Origin: Zanthoxylum bungeanum
Taxonomy: Eukaryota; Streptophyta; Magnoliopsida; Sapindales; Rutaceae
Length of the DNA stretch: 64,000 bases
NCBI GenBank assembly: GCA_019454045.1
Contig: SKCR01049647.1
Coordinates: 62,001 to 126,000 of the forward strand
Reading direction: 5' to 3'
The notes under the pieces were generated by a model. The model did no database searches. It was not told the origin of the DNA and was given only the letters and a program-made list of their open reading frames with translations. How positions within the stretch are numbered: the first letter of the stretch is position 1; each line of letters opens with the position of its first letter. This document shows positions 1-11,108 of this stretch, in pieces. The translations under genes were made by a program, and so were the position numbers.

Positions 1-79
1 TTAAAGAGATTAATGAAATTATAAGTGTAAAATGATTAGTTTCTCTTTTATTAAATATATAATTTTTAATGTTCATCAA
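1..79 (-). repeat. Short dispersed repeat, inverted partner of 32679-32760
   Basis: The first 79 bases match the reverse complement of 32679-32760 with few mismatches, sharing for example GTGTAAAATGATTAGTTTCT. The match stops near CATCAA in both copies, and the DNA beyond is unrelated. This marks the end of a mobile element present twice in opposite orientation. The element is not recognised. Confidence 0.6.
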
Positions 80-1117
80 AGAACACGAATAACCTTTCCG
101 GACTATACATGTCGAGATCACTACATATATTTAATAATCCATCCGTCGTAGGCTATCCAAGTTATGCTTAGGAAACATAGATTATACAGTCAAGTTTCCT
201 AAGTGCACATCTCATACTGTCGACATGTCCAGATTCTTTTTAACAAATCAAAACAATATTTTTGATCAAATGTGAATAATCCTAGTTGACCAGCTTTGGC
301 CGAAGTCATAAAAATTGTGACTCTGAACATGGATACCTAACCCTCTAATTATACACATACAGGCCGGCAGATTTTATCTTGATACATACCGGTTAACGAG
401 TTAGACCATGAAAGGTATCTCATATACATGCCATCTATGTATGGATGGACACATACAAAAACAATACCATCATATAGTTAAATTTCATATATATGTTGCT
501 CGACTCGAGGAAATTCCTATTGACGGTGGCATGTACTACCAACTATTAGGAATCATCCGTAAGTAATTCAATATTTGCTCTAATGAATACCCACATGTCT
601 ATACGAGCTTCCTTCACTGATGGTCTATTGGGTTAGACTATTGGAACTCTAATTCCAATATATGACAAGTTATAGTCTTTTAAGTTATTGGAATTGACCG
701 TATTCCTTAACCAACGACTAGAAATATATATTTTAAGAACAGTTTGTAATAGTAATATTATTCAATGTCGGACTTTTGGGATATATGCCCTAAAGTATAA
801 TGTAATATGTAAACGTAATTTTATTTTAAGTAATAAAAGATGCAATTATTAATTTATTAAAATGTTGATTTTAAAATTACATATTATAAATTTCCATGTA
901 TGCCATTGGATACTAAATTTACTTTTAGACTTAATGTATAACTATTATATAGAATATGATTTAAGTCTAAAATTAGTAATCGTAAATAGTTCGTAGAAAG
1001 CCAACGAAGACAGAAACTTTGTCTGTGATTTATCTACAGTTGCGGTCCATTCCATATTGTATGACTACTTTGATCCGAGCTCTTTAATGTGGTGACATGG
1101 GAATGGAGGCACCTTAT
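1..1117 (-). mobile_element. Old, diverged Copia-type LTR on the minus strand
   Basis: No coding sequence is visible. Stretches around 560-640 align with 13290-13380 inside the LTR of element H, for example the shared words GTCTATACGAG and CATTGGG/TATTGGG. This makes it a distant relative in the same orientation. A block near 775-800 (minus strand TTTAGGGCATATATCCCAAA) resembles Copia LTR sequence. Ends and target duplication are not resolved. It is the substrate into which H inserted at 1118. Confidence 0.45.
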
Positions 1118-3108
1118 TGTTGGGGTTTTGGGCAAAATACCCGGGTTACGCAGCGGAATGTGGGAAAATCAAATTTTCCCATTTCTTTAATTTTTCTTGG
1201 GTAATTAAAATAAACTTATTTATTTTAATCACTCAATACTCAAAAACAAATATTTTTAAACCATAAATAATAATTTCAGTAAATTACCATACAACCCAAA
1301 AACTTTCAATTTTAATCATTTTAGTCCTAAGTTGTTCAAAAAAAGCTTAGGTGATTTCCAATCACAACCAAAATGATTTGTACATCAAATATACAATAAA
1401 ACAGAAATCTGAAAAATTTTCCAGATTTTTCAGTAATTACGGAAATGCCCCTAAACTTTGTATTTTGTTCATTTTAGTCCTAATTTGTCAAAAACATTAT
1501 TAGGTGATTCCAAATCACTACCAAAATGACTTATACATGTCTTATACATGAAAATACAATTTTCAATGTCAAGAAAACAATTTTTTCCCAAATTGCCGAT
1601 AGGTCTTTTAATTTTCAAGATTTGCAATTTGGTTTTTTTTTTTAGTTCAAAACATGTCAAGATCAAATCCAATCAATCCCAAATTTAATATACATTATAT
1701 ATACAAAAAATCACAACACATATATGAAAAGCCCAAAATTTGAAAAGGGTTATGAACCCTAATTTTACAATTTCCACAAATTGACAAAATTACACCAAAT
1801 TAAACAAATTCAATACTTTAATTCAATCCTTACCACACCAAACAAGTCTCACCACCATGAAACAACTCAATAATAATTTTAGGTCATTTATGAGTGGCTA
1901 AGGAACTCTAGAATGGCAATCAAATAATCTAATGACCAAAAGTGTGCTTATTAACCATTAATAAGCAAATTTTGTTCATATACATGCATACATCTTTCAT
2001 TCAAGCTTCCAAACTTCATAACACAAACAAAAAGAGAGTAGAGAAACAAGAGAACAATATATGATGTAGCCAAGAACAAAAGAAATATTTTTTCTTCTAA
2101 TGAAAAGTTGAAATTACTTACTAATTTGCAAGTTTTCTTCACTTTCTTCTTGGTTTCTATTCTTTTTCCTCTCAAGTCTTATATTTTTGTGTTTTGAAAG
2201 CTTAGAATGATGAACCAAATGAAAAATGAAACCCTTATATACTTAGGGTTGCAAATTTCAAAAATGCTAAAAAAAGAAAGATAATTTTTTTAATTTTTTT
2301 AATCAAATTAAAAGGTAGAAAAATTCAACTTGAACACCATTTCTATAAAGTAAATATACATGTGCACCAACCACATTTATCCATTTAAAGACTTAATAAT
2401 AATAAAGATAAATGTATTTAATTATTCTAGTTATTTAACAATTAAATAATTAGATAATTACTTAATACAAATATCTAAATACATGTATCAAATTTACTTT
2501 AAATATTCCATAATACATATATTTGGAACATGTGTCAAATACTTTATTTGACCAAATAATTAATGTGTATTTAATAAAATCATGTATTAAATTCAATACA
2601 CATTAACTAAGAAATTGCCGGATAAACCTTTAAGCATGTATCTTTTCGTTTAACTGTTAAACGATTTATAAATAATCAATATTATTTATAATAGTTGCCC
2701 TAGTACTCTACGAGTATGTTTCATTAGTGAGACTCTCTAGATTCAGGCATATCCGTCACGAAATCCAATTTCGTGTCCATAATCTACCCACCCGTAAATT
2801 ATGATGACCACGGATAAACTCACAGAATCATACAGGTCGAGGTCATCGGATACGTTTAATCCTTCCGTCACAGGTATTCGGATTATCCAAGAGATATAGA
2901 TAAAAACGTCAAATCTCTATAGGTATAATCTCATCGACGATTCTATTAGCAATCTCTTAATAACACTTAGAACTTACTTTTACAGTGTACTACAGGCCCA
3001 TGGATTTAACAGATTGCTAATTCCATATCGAATACATATGCTCTGTACACACAACTGGCGGATTCTATCTTGATACGCACATGATAACTTGAGGATCAGT
3101 CCACACCC
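1118..3108 (-). mobile_element. Copia element H, 3' LTR, left part (interrupted by A)
   Basis: The sequence starts TGTTGGGG and continues after the nested element A at 13121-13735, where it ends CCCTTACA. A minus-strand polypurine tract follows immediately. Read on the minus strand this is a 3' LTR of about 2.6 kb. A second copy of the same LTR family begins at 54310 (TGTAGGGG); both share long blocks, such as the region around 2640-2930 against 55660-55955. A candidate left target duplication is CTTAT at 1113-1117. Small open frames here, such as 1469-1672 and 1951-2175, are by-products of AT-rich LTR sequence. Confidence 0.7.
3104..3108. repeat. Target-site duplication of element A, left (CACCC)
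   Basis: The five bases CACCC precede the TGTTGG start of the 5' LTR and recur directly after the CCAACA end of the 3' LTR at 13116-13120. This proves one insertion event and fixes both ends. Confidence 0.95.
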
Positions 3109-4207
3109 TGTTGGATAATATGACCCATAGCGTCACTATTTGCACAGATCATTGTGTTGTTGTAGCAAATTAACTATGTGACAAGGAAATTGCACTCTCA
3201 TCATTTGTGATTAGATCACCATAGATATATAAATGAAGAGAGGTCCCTATGATTAGTTCCTGGATTAAGATGATATGAGACAGTATCAGTCCACGAAGGA
3301 TTAATCATTGAATATCCCTAGCCGTAGTATTATCGAGACTGGACATCGATAATGCGGAATAGGCTAGTATTGCACTTGTGTGCGTTGTGAGGGCACAACG
3401 ACATAGTTCTCATATATATAAGTATTGGATACTTATGCAAGTGCGATAGGAGGTCGTGTTTCACCGATGGTACGGGAAACAGCTTCGCTCTGGATAGACC
3501 CCTCGGAATCCCATTGGTATTATGACGATGTGTCTATGGGAGGCCGAAATCAAGGTAGGTGTGTATAGTCTTAACCTGAGACTTACATCGCTAATGCTAA
3601 TTACATCGCATGCTTACGACAATCGATATACTTTAGTTGAGGTCGTCTAGGACTGTAACCGGTTCTGTGTACGCCAATGCCGGGTATATTGAGAATCGTA
3701 GTGTATTGGATGTGATGTCAAGACGGAAGTGTCACTCCAGTCATAATGGAGATGATGTCACGCAGGATACGGTATTAGTGCTCTTAAGTGATGCGCATCC
3801 AATCGTGATATTATGACCAGGTCATGAATATCCGATTATAGAGACTAGTTACCAGACATCCGATATGTGTTTCGGACGGGGCAGACACTTATCCAGCCCC
3901 AGCCCTAGCACGTGACTATCCGATACTGGGCCGATATACACAATACTTAGTATACTACGCTTGATACAGATCTAATATTCTTTAATGGATATGTCCGGAG
4001 AATTAGGTAGACTTGGTGCTTTGCTAGGAGTCGACCTTGTCTCGTAAATCGGTAGAACGTAGTACTTGGTACGTACGTGATTCGGATACTCCGACGACCG
4101 TATTTACTGCCAGATTATCCGGGGATCTCATGGTCGCTTCCCGATAATCCACCGATGACGCACAACTCGTACTCTTGAATAATCTGGGATATACAGAGAG
4201 AGAGAGA

Positions 4208-4478
4208 ATTAATCTAGGATTAATAACGGAGATATTTTATCCGGGATAAAATGTCGTCTAAAAGAGAGAAACGATTAATTCAGAATTAATCGATGTATTA
4301 ATATATTCGATATATTAAACGAAATTAGATTTCGACGCGGAATTAAAATTAGATTTTAATTCGGGCAAACGAGTTAATTTAGAATTAATTCGTTAGCGAC
4401 GTAAATAATAATTTCGGTAGCCGCAATTATTCGATTGAATTAACGTCGCGACGTAAGCTCGGTATTTCGGAAATATCG
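4208..4478 (+). repeat. Array of consecutive short hairpins in the 5' LTR of A
   Basis: At least seven stem-loops and one palindrome follow each other. ATTAATC stem, TAG loop (4208-4224). ATTTTATCC stem, one-base loop (4234-4252). CGATTAATTC, one-base loop (4272-4292). TTAATATAT, TCG loop (4298-4318). CGAAAT, TAG loop (4320-4334). GAATTAAAAT, TAG loop (4340-4362). ACGAGTTAATT, TAG loop, one G:T pair (4369-4393). Palindrome ACGTCGCGACGT (4443-4454). CGGTATTTC, one-base loop (4460-4478). Equivalent arrays are in the other LTRs of A, C and D. Confidence 0.85.
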
Positions 4479-4682
4479 AACCCGAACGCGTGAGTGCACG
4501 TGGGCCCACTTTCATTTGGAAACGTGCGGGGCCCACATGACACATGTCATTCTAATGCATTGCATGTAGATTGTGTACATTGCACTCAATGTCATTGCAT
4601 GGAGTTTGAGTGTTTGACACTCTAAGCCATTGCATGCTTTGTGTCATAATTTTATTATTAATTAATAATATTATGGCATAAA

Positions 4683-4690
4683 TATAAATT
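4683..4690 (+). promoter_or_regulatory. Putative TATA box, 5' LTR of A
   Basis: TATAAATT lies about 45 bases before a CT-rich tract (CTCTCTCAAACTCTCTCC). This is the usual plant LTR promoter arrangement. The same motif is at 12674-12681, 37508-37515 and 45460-45467 in the other LTRs of this family. Confidence 0.5.
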
Positions 4691-5124
4691 GATTTTTGGT
4701 AAATCATTTTAATAACTTAACACAACTTTAATCTCTCTCAAACTCTCTCCTCTCCTCTCCACGCCAACACACAAGGTGTGGACTGTTTTTGACTAGGTTT
4801 GGCGTGACTTTAGGGAAGCAAGAGTGATTTTCATGGTGAAAATTCAAGTGCTAGCACACTTACAAGTCTTGCGAAGGTGGTAGGGAGGTTCGACCATGAG
4901 CCGGGATCCATCCAACAAAGCTAGGAACTCATTTTCGCAGCTCAAACACTGAAGACAGAAGCAGTGGACTGCTGCAGTTCATGCTCTATGGCAGTGCGTT
5001 TTTTGGCTTCATGGTCTTCAAATCGACTCTACCAACCAATGTAAGTATTCCGCTATCTTCTTTGGTGTATTCATGCACGATTTTCATGTCTTGTTTGATC
5101 TTGGGACCTTAGAAATCCCAACAA

Positions 5125-5138
5125 TGGCATCATGAGCT
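5125..5138 (+). other. Primer binding site of A (tRNA-iMet type)
   Basis: TGGCATCATGAGCT starts two bases after the 5' LTR. It resembles the plant Copia consensus TGGTATCAGAGC, complementary to the 3' end of initiator tRNA-Met, with one substitution and one inserted base. The copy in C reads TGGCATCAAGAGC. Confidence 0.7.
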
Positions 5139-6980
5139 AATGTTGCAAGCATGAAATTTGTAGGGCTTAAAATTTGGGTAAATGTTTGTTGAGCATGATT
5201 TGAATAAATTGCTTGTTTGAGTATGCTTATAACATGTTTAAATTCATTTTGGTTGGACTAATTTGATGAAAAATGATTTGGAATTATTTTCCCCAAATTT
5301 TGCATCTTGGCCGAATATGTGACTAATATTGGGTATTTTGATTTTAAGCATGATTTGGTTAAATTGATTAATTGAGCATGTTTAAATGATCTTTAATTGA
5401 AGATTGATTTGATCAATTTCAACAAAATGTGATTGGATCAATTTTGCCCAAATTGGAAGTGTTGGCCGAATGTGTGATGTGTTTGGAAACTTGGAATTTT
5501 TTCATTTTATTCATTGGATGAGTTATAATGATAAAGGATGATGTTAATTTAAGATTGAATTGGATTTATTTAAATTGTTCAAAACCCTAAATTCCTTATG
5601 TTGGCCGAATCTATAATGCCCTAATGTCTTGGTGTTTTTGTTTTGTGACATTGGATGTGTATGAAATCAAATCGGATGGTGATTTGATGTCGATTGTAGG
5701 TTCGATTGGATCGAAACCAAATCGGACACAAAATCCCTTCCTTGGCCGAGAGCATTGAAGCATGTAAATGGGTTTGATTTTTCATTATGTGTGTTTGACA
5801 TGTGATAATGAATTGAATATGATTAATAAGACTAATTTGGTGTTTTTAAAATGTTGATTTAGTTGATTAATCATAATGCACTTTTTGTAATTAAATTGTG
5901 AAATTGGATTTTTGGATTTAATTAATTGGGCCTAATTTTGGAAATAGAATTTAAATTGTAATTGGGCCTATTGGGCTTGATTTATCAAGTTTGGTTTAGG
6001 CCAAGTGGATTGGATCCAATTGGGCCAAAACCTTAACCATAAAGCCCAATTGCGACTAATGAACCTTTAATGTTCAATTGGGCCTAATGGGCCAAGATTG
6101 ATTTATGGGCTTATGGGGTAAATCCCGGATTGGACTTTGGTTATCGGTTTGACCCGAGTTGACCAAAAGTCCACGCCTTAAGAAATCAATCAAAAGCCCA
6201 TTGGACTTTAATTGAATTGACGTTGGACGTTAATCGGACTTTGAGTCCCGACGCGATTGAATTGGAATTTAAATCGTAAAAGGTTTATTAAATAAAAGTG
6301 TAATATTTAATTTGGAATTGAATAGTGAATTAGTATTAAATACATGTTAAATTAGATTTAATGATGTAGTTTAATTTAATTCATGAATTCGTACTTTGAG
6401 TACTTATTCGCAAAAACGAGTTTGACTCGATCAAAATCAAATCGTTGTTTGAACATTGGATGATCACTTAATTATCAGATTAATTAATTTGATTAGATTG
6501 ATTGATAGCATGCTTATGTGTGTGAATACGTGGTTGTGTTGAATGAATAATGTATATCGGATGGATATTAGTGGGTGGGCAATTTTAGAAATTGTTGTAA
6601 TAAATTCGATTTATTAAATTGGACCTGCGTGTCCAGCCTTATCACCTTCTTTCTCTTTGTATTCTCTTCTCACCTATTCCCCTCTATGTATATGAGGTTT
6701 CTTTAGAAGTGTAGTGTAACGGGTAGAAGTAATACTAGTGCTAGCTTGAGTGAGAAAGGGAGAGATTTGATCTAGGATCAATGTGTTAAGTATCCATCCG
6801 CATATCATTATTATTTATTTTCATACTCGCTTTATTATGTATTTAGAATGCATGTTTAAGGGTGTATGATGATGAGACCTTAACAAAGATAATTAAATTG
6901 GTAGCCAATTTGCACGCGAAAAAGCCCTCATCATATCATGCGTTTTCCTTCCATTGAGTGATTCTTACTCAAGATCCTAG
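5139..6980 (+). other. Non-coding leader of Copia A
   Basis: There is no open frame of note. Degenerate units containing TTGGCCGA recur at about 5308, 5462, 5603 and 5741, that is every 140-155 bp. From 5930 to 6120 the words AATTGGGCC/GGCCCAATT recur. A purine-rich signal around 6740-6780 precedes the repeat block. C carries the same leader, with a deletion of roughly 190 bp near its start. Confidence 0.6.
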
Positions 6981-6990
6981 ATTGGCAGGG

Positions 6991-7366
6991 TTTGTTGGCC
7001 AAAGTCAAGCCCTTGTCCTTCAAAGATGTGTTTTAATCACGAGGCTTTGTTCCATATCGGTGTCTTGTCCAAGTTGTGGTTTGTTGGCCAAAGTCAAGAC
7101 CACTTCTTGTCCACGACATTGATTACGAAGCTTCCATGTCAATGGGTCCGCGCTTGACTGGGATCATTAGGTTTGTTGTGCCAAAGCCAAGGCCTAGTTG
7201 ATTCAGAGGAAAAAGGTTAGGGTATACATTCGATGTATAGGCATATATAGATATATGTTTGGGACTTGGATGTCCACCTACTGGATCTAGGAGTTGGATG
7301 AGATCCAATTGATCTTCGAGATCTACCTAGTTAATTATCATACAATTTGTTGGCCAAAGTCAAGAT
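6991..7366 (+). repeat. Degenerate array with about 89-bp period in A
   Basis: The word TTTGTTGGCCAAAGTCAAG occurs at 6991, 7080, 7172 (as TTTGTTGTGCCAAAGCCAAG) and 7346, giving spacings of 89, 92 and 174 (two units). The sequence between the words is only loosely conserved. The same words occur in C (about 39685-40070) and inverted in D (about 53870-54260). Confidence 0.6.
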
Positions 7367-7539
7367 TGTGTGATATTTAACGGGATCCTAGCCCACTAGG
7401 AAACACGGTTTCCCGAGTACTCGACAGAGGGTTAGAGGCTCGACGAAAAATAGTGGGAGGCAAGTATTGAATTTGCAACATTCGTTCGAATACTCGCTAA
7501 ACGCGCTCATCTATTTTTACTCGTCATTTAATCAAAAGT

Positions 7540-7800
7540 ATTAGTTGGACTAATATTTTATGTTGTTTTAAAAATATATATAGTTGGACTATATACAAAC
7601 TCATTCAATATATAGTTGATTTTATAATTGGATTATAGTAATCAATATAATTGAATTAAATGATAGTTGATTTTATAATTAGATTATAGTAATCAATATT
7701 AAAATTATAGTTGATTAAATAATTGGATTATTGTAATCATTATAATAAATAGTACCTTATTAAATTGATTAAATAGTTGGACTATTGAAATCAAGAAAGA
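7540..7800 (+). repeat. AT-rich direct repeats with internal inverted symmetry
   Basis: Units such as TAGTTGATTTTATAATTGGA followed by TTATAGTAATCAAT recur, with TTGATT and AATCAA at opposite ends, so each unit can fold back. GTTGGACTA words recur alongside. The block is present in C (about 40250-40500) and eroded in D (about 53560-53700). Confidence 0.6.
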
Positions 7801-7889
7801 ATGAAAAGTTGAATATTTAAAATATATAATCATTGGATTAAATGCTTTAAATGATTTAATTTTCAATTGGGAATTAATAATAGGTTAAT

Positions 7890-10800
7890 TTATTTGATAA
7901 AATAACTTATTATGACTAAGCCCATATTAAGCAAATAGTAGAGCATAAAGTCTTTGGAAGATTTATGTGATGATGACTTTAGTGCTTAATTAATATACTT
8001 ATAATAAATCTATCTTTAGATTTAAAAGTATTAAAGTTGCAATTAATTGACTATTCTAGTGGAGAAAAGTCAAAGTTTGCAATTGGGCATGTAGCACAAG
8101 GTGCATATCATTTCGATATTCTAAAACCCAAGGCTTGGCCAAAGGTTTGTGAAATATTGAAAAGATAATTGACATATCCCAAAGTGACTACCATTTGGAT
8201 ATGGAAGACACGAAGGAATTAAAGATAGGGCGAGGCTCTAACTTTAAAAATATTTGTCAAAGTTATGTTTACTACTACTAGTATTGAAATTGGATTTTAA
8301 ATACTTAGTGTGGTACATAATACATATATGTATTGACGTTCAGAATCCGCTGTGAGCTGGATACTGGCTTCAAGCCGAGATTTCTCTGCGAATTGGAAAC
8401 GGGACGAAAGTCGCTGTTTCGACCGTAGATACCTAAGTTTAGGAACTACCCTTTGGGTATGTACTTAAATTAGGAAATGTTATAATGTAACTAGTTTGAC
8501 TAGAGACATTATCTCTATATCAGTGTTTAATCCGATGCGGATAAAACCTTTATATTCTAGAACACTAAAGTGTTTCATTATATAAAGATGATACTGAGAT
8601 AAATACATTAGATGTAAATAACAGAATTTATATTTTGAATATAAATAAAATCTCAAACATATAAATGACAAATAAATAGCTCAAATTGATTTGATCAATA
8701 GAGACTTATTTGTGGCATTGTTGTCTAGGACACAATTAAACAAGACTCGTATATCCACACTTTTGAAGAGTGGGTACTAGGACTGATTTGACTATTCAAA
8801 TAAGGTCTACGAATCTAGTTTATTAGGTTAAAACCTAAAATACTATTTACTTGGTAATAGTAAAAGGGCCACCGATCTGTTAGCCCTATTCATGGTGAAG
8901 TAAGTGGGCCCATATCTAGCTAGGCTAGATGTGAACATGAATATTTCGTGACCTTAACGGATGTGCATCACGTTATGGTTATGTGTTTCTTTTGAAGAAC
9001 ACAAATCGGAAACTTTGAGTTTCGACACGAAGTATACAAACAGATCGGCTGTAGTATTCCGCCACGGTAAGACCGTATGGAAAATACTTAAGCAGTAAGT
9101 TTCATATGTAAATGAAAGAGTACGATATTCTTTCATATGAGGACTCCTCCCGAGACACGTCAGTTAGACGGTGTGTCCAAACTAAAAACCGAATTTTGTT
9201 GGACATGATAAGGTTTATCACGAGTCGCTCTGAGCTACTATTTCCTTCAAACAGGATATGTATTAACAGTGCAAAACTTATTTAGAATAAGGTTCCATAT
9301 AAATCTGTTTGACAGATATCATATAGGATATGAACAGGGAAGAAACGAGGTTTCTCATTCCTGATAATTTGGGTATGCGAGGCATAGCGTTTGGATGATA
9401 CCAAACTAAGGACCCAAATTGGATAAGTGCCAATATAGGTTATCCTAAGGGAAACCTTAAATATAGTACTTATAAATCCCACATGAGAACAATGTAATTG
9501 TTGCTCACCATGCGGTTTTCCTGAGAGGAATACCGATATGCAGTGGTCAGTGGGAGGATAGTGATACTCGATGAAAATCGGAGTAATACTGTTCAAGGCA
9601 CGAAGTCCTTAATGGAACACAAATAGTTCATCTATGATGAAACTATACCATTAATCTTCAAATACACAAGAAACTAGTAGATCGGATAGAGTCAGAAAAC
9701 AACCTAGGGTATGGGTTTCTGATCTAACCTCATAAAGATGTTAATCTTATGGAGGTGTACCATCCGACTACGTTATGAGGAAGTAATACGAGGTATTGAC
9801 TCCCTGTTATGGCAAAGTGCCATGAGTCCGAAATGGATTCCATGTATAACAACTATGTTTGGATACTAGTTGTTGTACCACAAGGCATTGTGCCTATTGG
9901 TACATTAAACGTCTTCAAGGAAGACATACATGGAAGGCAACATACCAACGTACAAAGCTAGGCTTTTGACGGAAAGGTATCGTTATCAACATTGTGTTAA
10001 TAACGGTTCAACCTTTTACCTGTTGCCATGGTAAATCCATTTTGAAAATGCATGAAAATAACTATATATTTCATTTATGAAATATGTCAGTTATAAATCA
10101 AAATCGCTTTCCTGAAAAGGAAACCTTTTGGAGGATGTTTACAACATCCTGACGATTTTGTATAACCGACAAACCAGGTTTGTGGGTTATTCGATCCATG
10201 TTTGGATTGAAGCAAGCATAAGGTTCTTGGAACTGTCGTTTTGAAATAATCATAATGATTTATGATTTAACTCAAAACGAAATAATTCTTGTGTATATAA
10301 GGAGGTTAGTGGGAGAGGGCACTGACAATGAAATTCCCATAAAACAATTGGTGAAAGCTTGGCTTTCATGGATATTCTTTCAATAGAAATTCTCCGTAGA
10401 ATTTGGGGAGTAACAACCTTTATTCAGGAATAAAGATCTACTATCTACTGGGCTAGATTTGGAGTTTGTTAACACTCTCTGGGAAATTGTACATTTAAAA
10501 TGTACTTGTATTGGTGTCTCATACGCTTCGAGCATATGGAGTCACAATTGGGTCAATCCAAGTGATAGTCACTGGATTGAACATTAAGAACATCTGTTAG
10601 TATCTGAGAGAACTAAAGATGTTGTCTTAAACTATGGAGAAGGAGAACTTGAAGTGACTGGGATCACTGCAGCAAGTTTCCAAACGATTAAATACTGTGG
10701 TACTATAAAGTTTGAATAACGGGACAGTGAGCTGGAAATCTTCCGAGCAAGATAACTGTTGCCGAATAAACAACAAATGCGGATTATTGCTACAGCTGAG

Positions 10801-11095
10801 GCAGCAATAAAAGCCATTTGGGTCGATAATAAATCTAATTAGATTAGATATAGTTCTGTTAGCAGCTGAGCTAGGCGTCAGCACAAGGCTAAGGAATTAA
10901 AGGTCTCATCGACGATCCAGATATATACTTCTATATCATCTGATTCGTTCGGATCATACATCGTGGCGATGTGATGATCGTGTAAATCGCGTCAGACGAT
11001 AATCATACAAATCCGCTGACGAAAACCTTTTCCTCAGCAATTTGAGCGAATTGTACATAGTTCGGGTGTTAGACACTCGAGTGACTGGCTATGTG
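7890..11095 (+). pseudogene. Decayed Copia gag-pol polyprotein of A
   Basis: Domains are recognisable only piecewise, across many stops and frameshifts. They are Gag end (about 7890-8250), protease with an intact LDTG (8357-8368), GAG-pre-integrase LWHCCLGHN (8710-8736), and integrase (about 8870-9600). In the integrase the catalytic glutamate motif GVSER reads GVSKL. RT follows, with TYKARL at about 9940 and the region before YVDD at 10060-10300, then RNase H with TAEAAIKAIW around 10790-10830. The Gag zinc knuckle (junction 8183/8184) and RT YVDD box (near 10328) are missing; D keeps degenerate traces of both. No functional enzyme can come from this copy. Minus-strand open frames at 9282-9596 and 10627-10884 are shadows of it. 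Confidence 0.85.
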
Positions 11096-11097
11096 CC

Positions 11098-11108
11098 AAG
11101 TGGGAGAT
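11098..11108 (+). other. Polypurine tract of Copia A
   Basis: AAGTGGGAGAT abuts the TGTTGG start of the 3' LTR. It primes plus-strand DNA synthesis in Copia elements. It is identical in C (43872-43882) and, inverted, in D (50125-50135). Confidence 0.9.

Larger units (their letters stand above)
3109..5123 (+). repeat. 5' LTR of Copia A
   Basis: This 2015-bp repeat starts TGTTGGATAATATGACCC and ends ATCCCAACA. It is near-identical to 11109-13115. It contains an AT-rich hairpin array (4208-4478), a TATA motif (4683-4690), and a CT-rich stretch (about 4730-4760) of the kind often found near a plant transcription start. GGGCCCAC and GTGGGGCCC inverted words lie at about 4500-4540. Confidence 0.95.

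Noticed and set aside
9282..9596. Minus-strand frame of 104 codons, also at 42067-42381
   Set aside because: It is conserved between A and C only because it is antisense to the Copia integrase region; the plus strand carries the recognisable domain.
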